Positions 37,123 through 44,599 of a stretch of DNA of 64,000 bases are shown one piece after another. The notes beneath the pieces were generated by a model, which was not told the DNA's origin, did no database searches, and was given only the letters and a program-made list of their open reading frames with translations. The DNA is taken from assembly GCA_002213445.1 (NCBI GenBank), contig NJIE01000017.1:1-64000 (forward strand), written 5' to 3'. Source of the stretch: Xenophilus sp. AP218F. GTDB taxonomy: Bacteria > Pseudomonadota > Gammaproteobacteria > Burkholderiales > Chromobacteriaceae. The translations under genes and the position numbers were made by a program. Positions within the stretch are counted from its first letter, which is position 1. Each line of letters begins with the position of its first letter.

Positions 37123-37590
37123 TCAAGGCAGCTGATCCTCGTTGATCACTTCCACGCCGTGCCGGCGCAGCCAGTGGGCGGCGACACCCTCGCCGGGGCG
37201 CAGGCAGCCGCTGAAGCTGCCGTCGTAAACCCGCGCCCCGCCGCAAGAGGGGCTGTTGGCCTTGAGCAAGGCCTGCGCGCATCCTTCGGCGCGGGCCAGC
37301 GCCAGCGCTTCCCGCGCGCCGCGCCGAAAGGCCGCGGTGACGTCGTCCCCCGCTTTGGTGGCGACCTTGGCGCGGCCCTGCCACACCGCTGCGGCGTCGC
37401 CGCCGGCGATTTCCGCCGCCGGGCGCGGCGTGGGCAAGCCGCCCAGGCATTCCGGGCAGACCGGCACCAGGCGGTAGTCGCGCGTCAGGCGGGTAAGCCG
37501 CTCCGGCGGCAGCGGTTTGCTGGCGGCGTCGTAACGGACAGGCTGGCCCAGCAGGCAGGCGCTGATCAGCAGCGGCGGTTTTTCGTTCAT
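37123..37590 (-). CDS. DUF523-family protein
   Basis: A 155-residue protein of the DUF523 family, seen from the opening LLISACLLGQPVRYDA, the VCPECLGGLPTPRPAAEI motif and the ALLKANSPSCGG signature. The invariant cysteines suggest metal or cluster binding, but no reaction is established to my knowledge. It stands alone, with entA converging from one side and an acetyltransferase gene diverging on the other. Confidence 0.88.
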   Translation of the reverse strand: MNEKPPLLISACLLGQPVRYDAASKPLPPERLTRLTRDYRLVPVCPECLGGLPTPRPAAEIAGGDAAAVWQGRAKVATKAGDDVTAAFRRGAREALALARAEGCAQALLKANSPSCGGARVYDGSFSGCLRPGEGVAAHWLRRHGVEVINEDQLP

Positions 37591-37699
37591 GGCAGTCCTT
37601 GAGGCGGGCGGCGTTTGGGTCGGGAAGACGCAAATCGCTTTCCCTGTCGTTTCCAGTCGGGCTAGGCTAGCAGCATTTCACCCAAGCAAGGAGAGCAGG

Positions 37700-38437
37700 A
37701 TGCAGCTTGATCTGGACGCGCTGTTGTCGCCATCGGTCAACAACGGGCTGGGCCAGCCGGTGGGGGAGGCGCTGGACGGCTGGCGCGCGCCGCCGCCGCC
37801 GCCGCGCCTGGCGCTGGAAGGCCGCTTCTGCCGGGTGGAGCCGCTGGCGCTGGCGCGCCACGCCGCGGGCCTGTTTTCCGCCTACGCCGCCGACGCCGAG
37901 GGGCGGATGTGGACTTACTTGTCCTACGGCCCGTTCGCCGAGTTAGCCGCCTTCCGCGACTGGCTGGAAGCGCAGGCGCGCTCGTCCGATCCGCTGTTCT
38001 ACTGCATCGTCGACGCCGCGACCGACGCGCCGCTGGGCCTGGCGTCCTATTTGCGCATCGACGCGGCGGCGGGCGCCATCGAAGTCGGGCATCTGAGCTT
38101 CTCGCCGGCGCTGCAGCGCACCCCGGCCGCCACCGAGGCGATGTACCTGATGATGCGCCAGGCCTTCGAGCTGGGCTACCGCCGCTACGAATGGAAATGC
38201 AGCGCCTTCAATCAGCCCTCCCGCCAGGCCGCGCTGCGGCTGGGCTTCACCTGCGAGGGGCTGTTCCGCCAGGCGCGGGTCAGCAAGGGACGCAACGGCG
38301 ATACCGCCTGGTTCTCGATCCTGGACCGCGAATGGCCGGCGCGGCGCGCGGCGCTGGAGGCCTGGCTGGCCCCCGGCAATTTCGACGCGGAAGGCCGCCA
38401 GCGGCGCTCGCTGGCCAGTTTGCGGGCTCCGGCGTGA
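37700..38437 (+). CDS. GNAT-family N-acetyltransferase
   Basis: A 245-residue protein with an RimJ/RimL-like GNAT domain from about residue 30. It includes YAADAEGRMWTYLSYGPF, IEVGHLSFSPALQRTPAATEA (the acetyl-CoA region) and YEWKCSAFNQPSRQAALRLGF, a signature of this subgroup. The AAGGAGA ribosome site fixes the start at 37700; the upstream extension of the frame is non-coding. The substrate is unknown. Confidence 0.85.
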   Translation: MQLDLDALLSPSVNNGLGQPVGEALDGWRAPPPPPRLALEGRFCRVEPLALARHAAGLFSAYAADAEGRMWTYLSYGPFAELAAFRDWLEAQARSSDPLFYCIVDAATDAPLGLASYLRIDAAAGAIEVGHLSFSPALQRTPAATEAMYLMMRQAFELGYRRYEWKCSAFNQPSRQAALRLGFTCEGLFRQARVSKGRNGDTAWFSILDREWPARRAALEAWLAPGNFDAEGRQRRSLASLRAPA

Positions 38438-38521
38438 GCGCCGCGACGCATCCGGGCTTCAAGTCGGGGGTGGGGGGCGCTACAATGACCGTCTTGTATC
38501 ACTGAACTGCTTGATTTCCAG

Positions 38522-39967
38522 ATGAAACCCTTGCCGCGCAATGCCCGCATTCCGGGCGAACCCTTCCTGCCCAGCCGCTTCATTTTCGGCGACGCCGTCG
38601 ATGAACAAGGCTTGGAGGAGACGGAGTATCTGGTGCATACCGAATCGCCCCGTTTCATCTGCCGGCTGGTGGGCAACGACGACACCGACTTTCCGGGTCG
38701 CGAACGCGACGGCCTGGCCAGCGCGGTGCTGTTCGACGAAGAAGACAACCTCACCATCTACGTCTGCAACCTGCGCATCCGTCTGTTCGATTTCAATTTC
38801 GAAGAAGGCGAGGAGCCGACGGTAGCCGCCCTGCAGGCTGTCTGCGACGAAGCGATGCAAACTTACCAGCGGCTGCATCAGGCGTACGCCGAACGCGACG
38901 CCGCCGGCCCGGCCCCGCGCGAGATGCGCGCCGGTCCGACCAAGCCTTTGCCGCCGGCCGAACGCCAGCGCGCCATCCGCCAGCTGGTGGAGCTGGCGCG
39001 CGGCGCGGTGGGCAAGCCGATGGAAAAGGTGCAGCTGGCCGCCCAAGTGCAGCTGGCGCTGGCCGGCGGCGACCAGGCGGTGTTTACCGAGGCGCAGCTG
39101 GCCCTGCTGGCCGAACCGGCGGCGCGCGAGCTGCTGGTGCACAGCGCCCGCGACGCGGTGGCGTTTCCGGAGGTGATGCGCAAGGACGGCTCGGTGGTGT
39201 CGTTCGAACTGTGGGCGCTGCCCTTCGCCTTCTCGCGCAGCCAGGGCGGAGTATGGTGGCACTTCCCGCGGCTGGAGCAGCTGGAAGTGGCGCTGGCCGA
39301 CGCGCTGGAAGTGCCGGAGAAGTCCATCCTGTGGATTTCTCCCACCCTGTTCACCGTGGACATGCTCAACGAGCGCTGCTGCCAGGACCTGGTGCAACTG
39401 GCGCCGGTGATGGACGCCGGTTGCGACTTCGCCCCGCTGGACCCGGAAGCCTCGCGCGCCACCTATGAGGCGGCGCGCAAGACCAGCGATCCGCAGCTGG
39501 TGCTGGCCTGGATCCCCTTCCTGGTGGAGCGCGGCGCGCTGCCGATGGACAAGGCGCGCAAGCTGTCGCGCAAGGCGCTGGACGCGGCGATGCCGCTGGT
39601 GCAGCAGGCGGTGGCCGCCGAGATGGAATACGGCGAGGCCGAGCTGTTCGCGCCGCTGCCGTGGTGGGACGCGCTGGCCGCCGGCATGCGCGCCTGGAAC
39701 CGCAAGCGCCTGGGCATGAGCGTGGCCTTGCTCGCCGCCAGCCAGGGCGGCATCGACAAGCTCGAAGCGGTGGCCGAATACCAGCCGGAGATCCAGGGCT
39801 ACGAAGTGGGCCTGCGCATCAAGGGCCGCGAAGGCGCGGCGGCGCAAGTGCCGTGGCTGCTGGTGCCGGACGTGGCCCCGGATCGCGACTTCGCCTGGCG
39901 GGATCTGTCCGACTGCCTGCGCGAGGCCGGCATTCCCTTGTCGGAAAGCGTGGCGCGGCTGCACTGA
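38522..39967 (+). CDS. Large protein of unknown function
   Basis: A 481-residue acidic, apparently cytosolic protein that I do not recognise. It has no signal peptide or membrane helix. The first 110 residues look like a compact beta-rich domain (RFICRLVGNDDTD, AVLFDEEDNLTIYVCNLR). A middle part (about 135-250) is partly helical, and the last 230 residues contain FSRSQGGVWWHFPRLEQLE and ILWISPTLFTVDMLNERC. Codon bias and a following terminator support a real monocistronic gene. Confidence 0.75.
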   Translation: MKPLPRNARIPGEPFLPSRFIFGDAVDEQGLEETEYLVHTESPRFICRLVGNDDTDFPGRERDGLASAVLFDEEDNLTIYVCNLRIRLFDFNFEEGEEPTVAALQAVCDEAMQTYQRLHQAYAERDAAGPAPREMRAGPTKPLPPAERQRAIRQLVELARGAVGKPMEKVQLAAQVQLALAGGDQAVFTEAQLALLAEPAARELLVHSARDAVAFPEVMRKDGSVVSFELWALPFAFSRSQGGVWWHFPRLEQLEVALADALEVPEKSILWISPTLFTVDMLNERCCQDLVQLAPVMDAGCDFAPLDPEASRATYEAARKTSDPQLVLAWIPFLVERGALPMDKARKLSRKALDAAMPLVQQAVAAEMEYGEAELFAPLPWWDALAAGMRAWNRKRLGMSVALLAASQGGIDKLEAVAEYQPEIQGYEVGLRIKGREGAAAQVPWLLVPDVAPDRDFAWRDLSDCLREAGIPLSESVARLH

Positions 39968-39986
39968 GGCCGGCCGGGAAGCGAAG

Positions 39987-40017
39987 CAAGGGGACCGCAT
40001 GGTCCCCTTTCTCATTT
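39987..40017 (+). terminator. Terminator after the 481-residue protein gene
   Basis: The stem aaggggacc / ggtcccctt with a short loop (gcat) is followed by TCTCATTT. It begins about 20 bp after the stop codon. Confidence 0.75.
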
Positions 40018-40084
40018 CGCGGTCTGGCGCGGGCGCGGCGCTTCCCCTATGCTCGTGGCTGGTTCGAGAACTGTGGAGCAAGCG

Positions 40085-40951
40085 ATGAAGGTAGGTTACA
40101 TCGGGCTGGGCATCATGGGCGCGCCCTGCGTGCGCAATCTGCTCAAGGCCGGACATCAGGTGACGGTATGGGCCAGACGCCGCCAAAGCGCCGAGGCGCT
40201 GCTGGCGGCGGGCGCAGCCTGGGCGGACAGCCCGGCGGAACTGGCCGGGCAGGTGGAGCTGTTGATCACCAACGTCTCCGACACCGGCGACGTCGAACAG
40301 GTCTTGCTGGGCGAAGCCGGCGCGGCGTCCGGCGCGCGGCCGGGGCTGGTGTGCGCGGACATGAGCACCATCGCTCCCAACGGCGCGCGGCGCATCGCGG
40401 CGCGTCTGTCCGAGGCCGGCATCGACTTTCTGGACTGCCCGGTATCGGGCGGCGAGGTCGGCGCGATCAACGGCACGCTGACCATCATGGCCGGCGGCAA
40501 GGCGGAAGCGCTGGAGAAGGCGCGTCCGGCGCTGGAGGCCATGGGCCAGACCATCACCCACATCGGCGCCAGCGGCGCGGGCCAGGTGGCCAAGGCCTGC
40601 AACCAGATCGCCGTGGCGGCGGGGGTGGCGGCGGTGGCGGAGATCGTCAAGCTGGCGCGCGCCTGCGAAGTGGACCCGGCGCCGGTGCGCGCCGCGCTGC
40701 TGGGCGGCTTCGCGCAAAGCCGGGTGCTGGACGTGCACGGCCAGCGGATGATAGACGACAACTACGCGCCGGGCTTCAAGGCCAAGCTGCACGCCAAGGA
40801 CATGCACATCGTGCACGACACCGCCCGCGAGCAGGGCATCAGCCTGCCGGCCGCCGAGCGCGCCATGCAGCTGATCGACCAGCTGGTGGCCGAGGGAGGC
40901 GGCGAGCTGGATTCGTCGGCCATCGCCAGGCTGATCTGGCGGCAGAACTAG
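40085..40951 (+). CDS. Beta-hydroxyacid dehydrogenase (GlxR/GarR-like)
   Basis: A 288-residue NAD(P)-dependent enzyme of the 3-hydroxyisobutyrate / tartronate-semialdehyde reductase family. It shows the Rossmann motif VGYIGLGIMGAPCVRNLLKAG, the substrate motif DCPVSGGEVGAINGTLTIMAGG, and GAGQVAKACNQI with the catalytic Lys near residue 172. The start is MKVGYIG at 40085, where the nucleotide-binding strand begins at once. Tartronate-semialdehyde reductase is the closest guess, but no glyoxylate carboligase gene is near, so the substrate is open. Confidence 0.88.
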   Translation: MKVGYIGLGIMGAPCVRNLLKAGHQVTVWARRRQSAEALLAAGAAWADSPAELAGQVELLITNVSDTGDVEQVLLGEAGAASGARPGLVCADMSTIAPNGARRIAARLSEAGIDFLDCPVSGGEVGAINGTLTIMAGGKAEALEKARPALEAMGQTITHIGASGAGQVAKACNQIAVAAGVAAVAEIVKLARACEVDPAPVRAALLGGFAQSRVLDVHGQRMIDDNYAPGFKAKLHAKDMHIVHDTAREQGISLPAAERAMQLIDQLVAEGGGELDSSAIARLIWRQN

Positions 40952-40972
40952 CGCGATCGGCCGCGGCCAAAG

Positions 40973-41006
40973 AAAACGCCCGCCGGCTAGCAGCCGGCGG
41001 GCGTTT
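40973..41006. terminator. Bidirectional terminator between convergent genes
   Basis: The near-perfect stem aaaacgcccgccggct / agccggcgggcgttt has a 3-nt loop. It has an A tract on the left and T tract on the right, so it can stop transcripts of the dehydrogenase gene and of the converging hup gene. Confidence 0.88.
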
Positions 41007-41049
41007 CCTCGTCCGCGCCAAACGGGCGGGGACGGACTGGCGGCGGGGC

Positions 41050-41322
41050 TTAGCCGCCGATGCGGTCTTTCAGGGCCTTGCTGGCGACGAATGCCACCTT
41101 GCGCTTGGCGGCGATCTGGATGGTTTCGCCGGTTTTCGGGTTGCGGCCGCTGCGGGCGGCGCTTTCCTTGACCTTGAACTTGCCGGCCACGGTGGTGACT
41201 TCGTCGCCGGCGGCCAGCGCGTCCAGCAATACCTGGTCGAACGCGCCGAGCACGCGCAGCACGTCGGTTTTGGTCATGCCGGATTTTTCAGCCAGGGCTG
41301 CAATCAGTTCCGCTTTGGTCAT
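41050..41322 (-). CDS. hupB: HU-family nucleoid protein
   Basis: A 90-residue histone-like DNA-binding protein. The N-terminal MTKAELIAALAEKSGMTK is the HU dimerisation helix pair. The arm region GKFKVKESAARSGRNPKTGE has the conserved Arg-x-Gly-x-Asn-Pro-x-Thr-Gly motif with the intercalating Pro. It belongs to the HU rather than the IHF group by length and by the MTKAEL start. It is a single gene convergent with the dehydrogenase. Confidence 0.94.
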   Translation of the reverse strand: MTKAELIAALAEKSGMTKTDVLRVLGAFDQVLLDALAAGDEVTTVAGKFKVKESAARSGRNPKTGETIQIAAKRKVAFVASKALKDRIGG

Positions 41323-41465
41323 GTTGGTCTTTCTTGAAGGTTGAGTCGGTATTTTCGATCATTTTCCCCGCGCGTGAAAGTCGAAACCTCCACAATTCCG
41401 GTTTAGACCATGGCGGCGCGGGATTTTCGGCCGTTTTACCGCTGGCGAGGCCGGCGCGAAGACTC

Positions 41466-42482
41466 TCAGCGCTCGCTTTGGCGCAGTTTGAGGCCGGCCG
41501 GCACCCGCACGTCGCGGTCGGGCAGCGGCTGATCCTGCAGCAGGGCCAGCACTTGCGCGAGGCTGGCCTCGGCCAGCGCCTGGCTGTCCTGGCGGATGGC
41601 GTCGATCGGCAGCGGCAGGCAGTCCAGCAGCGGATGATCGTCGAAAGTCAGCAGGCGTTCGGGCGCCTCGCGCATGCCATGTCGCTGGCGGATGAAGGAC
41701 AGCACGCCTTCCAGCAGGGTGATGGAGGCGGTGAACAGGGCTTGCGGATAGCGCTGGTGGCGCTGGTGCCAGTCCTGCATCAGCAGGAAGCCGGATTCGC
41801 GCTGGAAGTCGCGCTCGGCGATCCAGTCTTCGCCGACGGCGAGGCCGGCGGCGGCCAGCGCCTGGCGATAGCCGGCCAGGCGTTCGCGGCTGGCGGACAG
41901 TTCCGGCTGGCCGCCGAAGTAGACCAGCTCGCCCACGCCGCCGGCGAGGGCGGGTCGCAGCAGGCGGGCCACGGCGTCGCCGGCGTCGGTGACGGCGGAG
42001 GGGATGCCGCTGCCCGGGATGTGGCGGTCGGCGAAGACGAGCGGCACGCGGCTGGTCCACGGCAGATAGCGTTCGGCGTCGCCGCTGCAGGGCACGGCCA
42101 CCATGCCGTCCACCTGGCGCGCCACCAGCTGGCCGATGCCGGCGCTCTCGCGCTCCGGGTCTTCCTCGCTGGTGACGATCAGCAACTGGTAGCCTTGCGC
42201 GCGGCAGCGGTTTTCCAGCGCCTGCGCCAGCGCGGCGTGGGTGGAGTTGCCAAGATCGGGGATGACCAGGCCGATGCTGTTGCTGCGCCGGCTGCGCAGG
42301 CTGCGCGCCGATTGGGAGGGTTTGAAGTGATGGGCTTTGGCCACCTCTTCCACCTTGCGGACGGTGGCCGGGGAGATGCGGTAGCGCTCGGCGTGGCCGT
42401 TTAGCACCATGCTGGCGGTGGTGCGGGAAACGCCGGCGAGGCTGGCGATGTCGTCTATGGTGAGGCGTTTGAAGCTGCTCAT
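41466..42482 (-). CDS. LacI-family regulator of Cra/FruR type, in rbsR position
   Basis: A 338-residue repressor. The N-terminal helix-turn-helix is LTIDDIASLAGVSRTTASMVLNG, with a hinge helix near SARSLRSRRSNSIGLVIPDLGN. The body aligns by eye better with Cra/FruR (GLVIPDLxNxxx; CSEDxPxxE-like VTSEEDPERE; PQALFTxSxxLLxGV; TFDDHPLLDCLPLPI) than with RbsR. It directly follows rbsB on the same strand, the place where rbsR usually stands, so control of ribose genes is likely. Two hairpins separate it from rbsB and may lower its expression. The effector could be ribose or a sugar phosphate. Confidence 0.88.
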   Translation of the reverse strand: MSSFKRLTIDDIASLAGVSRTTASMVLNGHAERYRISPATVRKVEEVAKAHHFKPSQSARSLRSRRSNSIGLVIPDLGNSTHAALAQALENRCRAQGYQLLIVTSEEDPERESAGIGQLVARQVDGMVAVPCSGDAERYLPWTSRVPLVFADRHIPGSGIPSAVTDAGDAVARLLRPALAGGVGELVYFGGQPELSASRERLAGYRQALAAAGLAVGEDWIAERDFQRESGFLLMQDWHQRHQRYPQALFTASITLLEGVLSFIRQRHGMREAPERLLTFDDHPLLDCLPLPIDAIRQDSQALAEASLAQVLALLQDQPLPDRDVRVPAGLKLRQSER

Positions 42483-42527
42483 GGTCTGGCCGGGACGATG
42501 GTCCGATTAGCGATGATAAACGCAAAT

Positions 42528-42564
42528 GGCATAGGTTTGGCTGTTTTTCAGTCAGACCTATGCC
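42528..42564. repeat. Long imperfect hairpin upstream of the regulator gene
   Basis: Arms ggcataggtttggctg and cagtcagacctatgcc pair at 14 of 16 positions around a TTTTT loop. It lies between rbsB and the regulator gene, in the regulator's leader. It could be an operator (autoregulation) or an attenuating structure; it has no run of T after it. Confidence 0.6.
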
Positions 42565-42590
42565 AGCTGGCGGCGGCCGCGCGGAGCGAA

Positions 42591-42612
42591 GCCGGCGTCG
42601 CGCGACGCCGGC
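42591..42612. repeat. Perfect 22-bp GC-rich palindrome after rbsB
   Basis: The sequence gccggcgtcgc / gcgacgccggc is a perfect inverted repeat, 18 bp past the rbsB stop. As RNA it forms a strong hairpin without a U tract. Protection of the rbsB messenger 3' end is the likely role. Confidence 0.6.
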
Positions 42613-42629
42613 TGCGACCCTGGCGGGGC

Positions 42630-43559
42630 TTAGTGCTTGATCAGGTTGAGCGGAACCGGGATGAACTGGTCCACCTTCTGGCCGTCCGCCAGCTTCTTGG
42701 CGGTTTGCACGCCGTACTGGCCGATCAGCTCCGGCTGCTGCTGAACGGTGGCGGCCATATTGCCGGCCTTGACCGAGGAGACGGCGTCCGGCGTGGCGTC
42801 GAAGCCGACCACCACCACGTTCTTCAGGCCGGCGGCCTGGATGGCCTTGAGCGCGCCCAGCGCCATTTCGTCGTTATGCGCGAACACGCCCTGGATGTCC
42901 TTGTTGCCCTGGATGATGTTTTCCATCACCGACAGGCCCTTGGCGCGGTCGAAGTCGGCCGGCTGCTTGGCCACCAGCTTCACTTCCGCCTTCTTGTCCA
43001 CCACCTGGTGGAAGCCTTCGCCGCGTTCGCGGGCGGCGGAGGAGCCGGGGATGCCTTCCAGCTCCACGACGCGGCCTTTGCCGCCCAGCTTCTGCAGCAG
43101 GAATTCGGCCGCCATCATGCCGCCGGCGATGTTGTCGGAAGCGATGTGCGCGCTTACCGCCGCGCCGTTGACGCTGCGATCCAGCGACACCACCTTGATG
43201 CCCTTGTCGGTGGCTTCTTTCACCACGTTGGCCACGGCGGCGGAGTCGGTCGGGTTGATCAGGATGACGTTCACCTTCTTCTGGATCAGGTCTTCCACGC
43301 TGGCCTGCTGCTTGGCCGGGTCGTCCTGGGCGTCGACGGTGATCAGGTTGATGCCTTCCTTCTTGGCTTCGGCGGCCGCGCCGTCGCGCAGGGCGACGAA
43401 GAAGGGGTTGTTGAGGGTGGAGACGGCCAGGCCGACGGTGATCTTGCCGTCCGCCGCCGGGGCGCTGGCTTCGCCGCTGCTGCCCGGGCCTTGCTTGGAG
43501 CAGGCGGCGATGCCGAAGGCCAGCACGCTGGCGATAAGCGGGGTGAGGATGCGTTTCAT
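42630..43559 (-). CDS. rbsB: Ribose ABC transporter substrate-binding protein (predicted lipoprotein)
   Basis: A 309-residue periplasmic binding protein of the ribose/galactose class (KITVGLAVSTLNNPFFVALRDG; ILINPTDSAAVANVVKEA; VVSLDRSVNG; AHNDEMALGALKAIQAAG). Unlike the freely soluble E. coli RbsB, its signal peptide ends with FGIAACSK, a plausible lipobox (I-A-A-C), so it may be tethered to the membrane by lipid. A low-complexity Ser/Gly/Ala stretch after the Cys would be the linker. It is the fifth gene of the operon. Confidence 0.92.
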   Translation of the reverse strand: MKRILTPLIASVLAFGIAACSKQGPGSSGEASAPAADGKITVGLAVSTLNNPFFVALRDGAAAEAKKEGINLITVDAQDDPAKQQASVEDLIQKKVNVILINPTDSAAVANVVKEATDKGIKVVSLDRSVNGAAVSAHIASDNIAGGMMAAEFLLQKLGGKGRVVELEGIPGSSAARERGEGFHQVVDKKAEVKLVAKQPADFDRAKGLSVMENIIQGNKDIQGVFAHNDEMALGALKAIQAAGLKNVVVVGFDATPDAVSSVKAGNMAATVQQQPELIGQYGVQTAKKLADGQKVDQFIPVPLNLIKH

Positions 43560-43630
43560 GCTAGGACTCCCTGAGAGATCACACAAAATGACACATTGCG
43601 ACAGTATGGACGGCGTCGCGCCGTCCGGTT

Positions 43631-44569
43631 TTACTTCTTGTTGCTGCGGTCCATCAGCACCGCCAGCAAAATCACCACGCCCTTGATCACCTGCTGGTAG
43701 AACGAAGATACGCCCAGCAGGTTGAGGCCGTTGTTGAGCACGCCGATCAGCAAGGCGCCGATCAGGGTGCCGAAAATCCAGCCGCGGCCGCCGGTCAGGC
43801 TGGTGCCGCCCAGCACCACGGCGGCGATGGCGTCCAGCTCGTAGCCGGTGCCGGCCGTCGGTTGCGCCGAGTTCAGGCGCGAGGTCAGCACCACGCCGGC
43901 CATCGCCGACATCGCGCCGGAAGCGGTATACACCCACAGCTTGACGCGGTCCACCTTGACGCCGGAGAGGCGGGCGGCTTCTTCGTTGCCGCCGGTGGCG
44001 TACAGGTGGCGGCCGAACACGGTTTTCTTCAGCAGGAACCAGAAGCCGGCGAACATCAGCAGCATCCACGCCACCGGCACCGGCACCAGGCCGGCGATAT
44101 AGCCGCCGCCCAGCATGGAGAAGGCGTCGCTATGAAAGCCGGTGATCGGGCTGCCGTTGGAGAACACCAGCGACAGGCCGCGCAGAATGGTCATCGAAGC
44201 CAGCGTGGCGATGAAGGGGGCGACCTTGCCCTTGCTGATCACCAGGCCGTTGAACAGGCCCATCGCCGCGCCGGAGAGGATGCCGAGCAGGGTGGACAGC
44301 ATCGGGTCGACGCCGGCCTGCATCAGGCTGGCGGTGGTCACCGAGGAGAGCGCCAGGATGGAGCCGACCGACAGGTCGATGCCGCCCAGCAGGATCACCA
44401 GCGTCATGCCGAAGGCGATCAGCGCGTTGATCGACACTTGGCGCATCACGTTGAGCAGGTTGTTGACGGTGAGGAAGTCCGGGCTCATCACGGACAGGCC
44501 CACGCTCACCACGATCAGGGCGAGGAAGGGGCCGAGGCGTTGCAGATTGGCTTTCTGTTGCGGGGTCAT
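43631..44569 (-). CDS. rbsC: Ribose ABC transporter permease
   Basis: A 312-residue inner-membrane protein with 8-10 predicted helices. Family motifs are LTVNNLLNVMRQVSINALIAFGMTLVILLGGIDLSVGSI near the start and LDAIAAVVLGGTSLTGGRGW, the coupling region to the ATPase. It would form a homodimer with RbsA. It is 70 bp upstream of rbsB and 30 bp downstream of rbsA. Confidence 0.95.
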   Translation of the reverse strand: MTPQQKANLQRLGPFLALIVVSVGLSVMSPDFLTVNNLLNVMRQVSINALIAFGMTLVILLGGIDLSVGSILALSSVTTASLMQAGVDPMLSTLLGILSGAAMGLFNGLVISKGKVAPFIATLASMTILRGLSLVFSNGSPITGFHSDAFSMLGGGYIAGLVPVPVAWMLLMFAGFWFLLKKTVFGRHLYATGGNEEAARLSGVKVDRVKLWVYTASGAMSAMAGVVLTSRLNSAQPTAGTGYELDAIAAVVLGGTSLTGGRGWIFGTLIGALLIGVLNNGLNLLGVSSFYQQVIKGVVILLAVLMDRSNKK

Positions 44570-44599
44570 GCTTGCGATTCCTAATCGTGAGTCCCGGCC

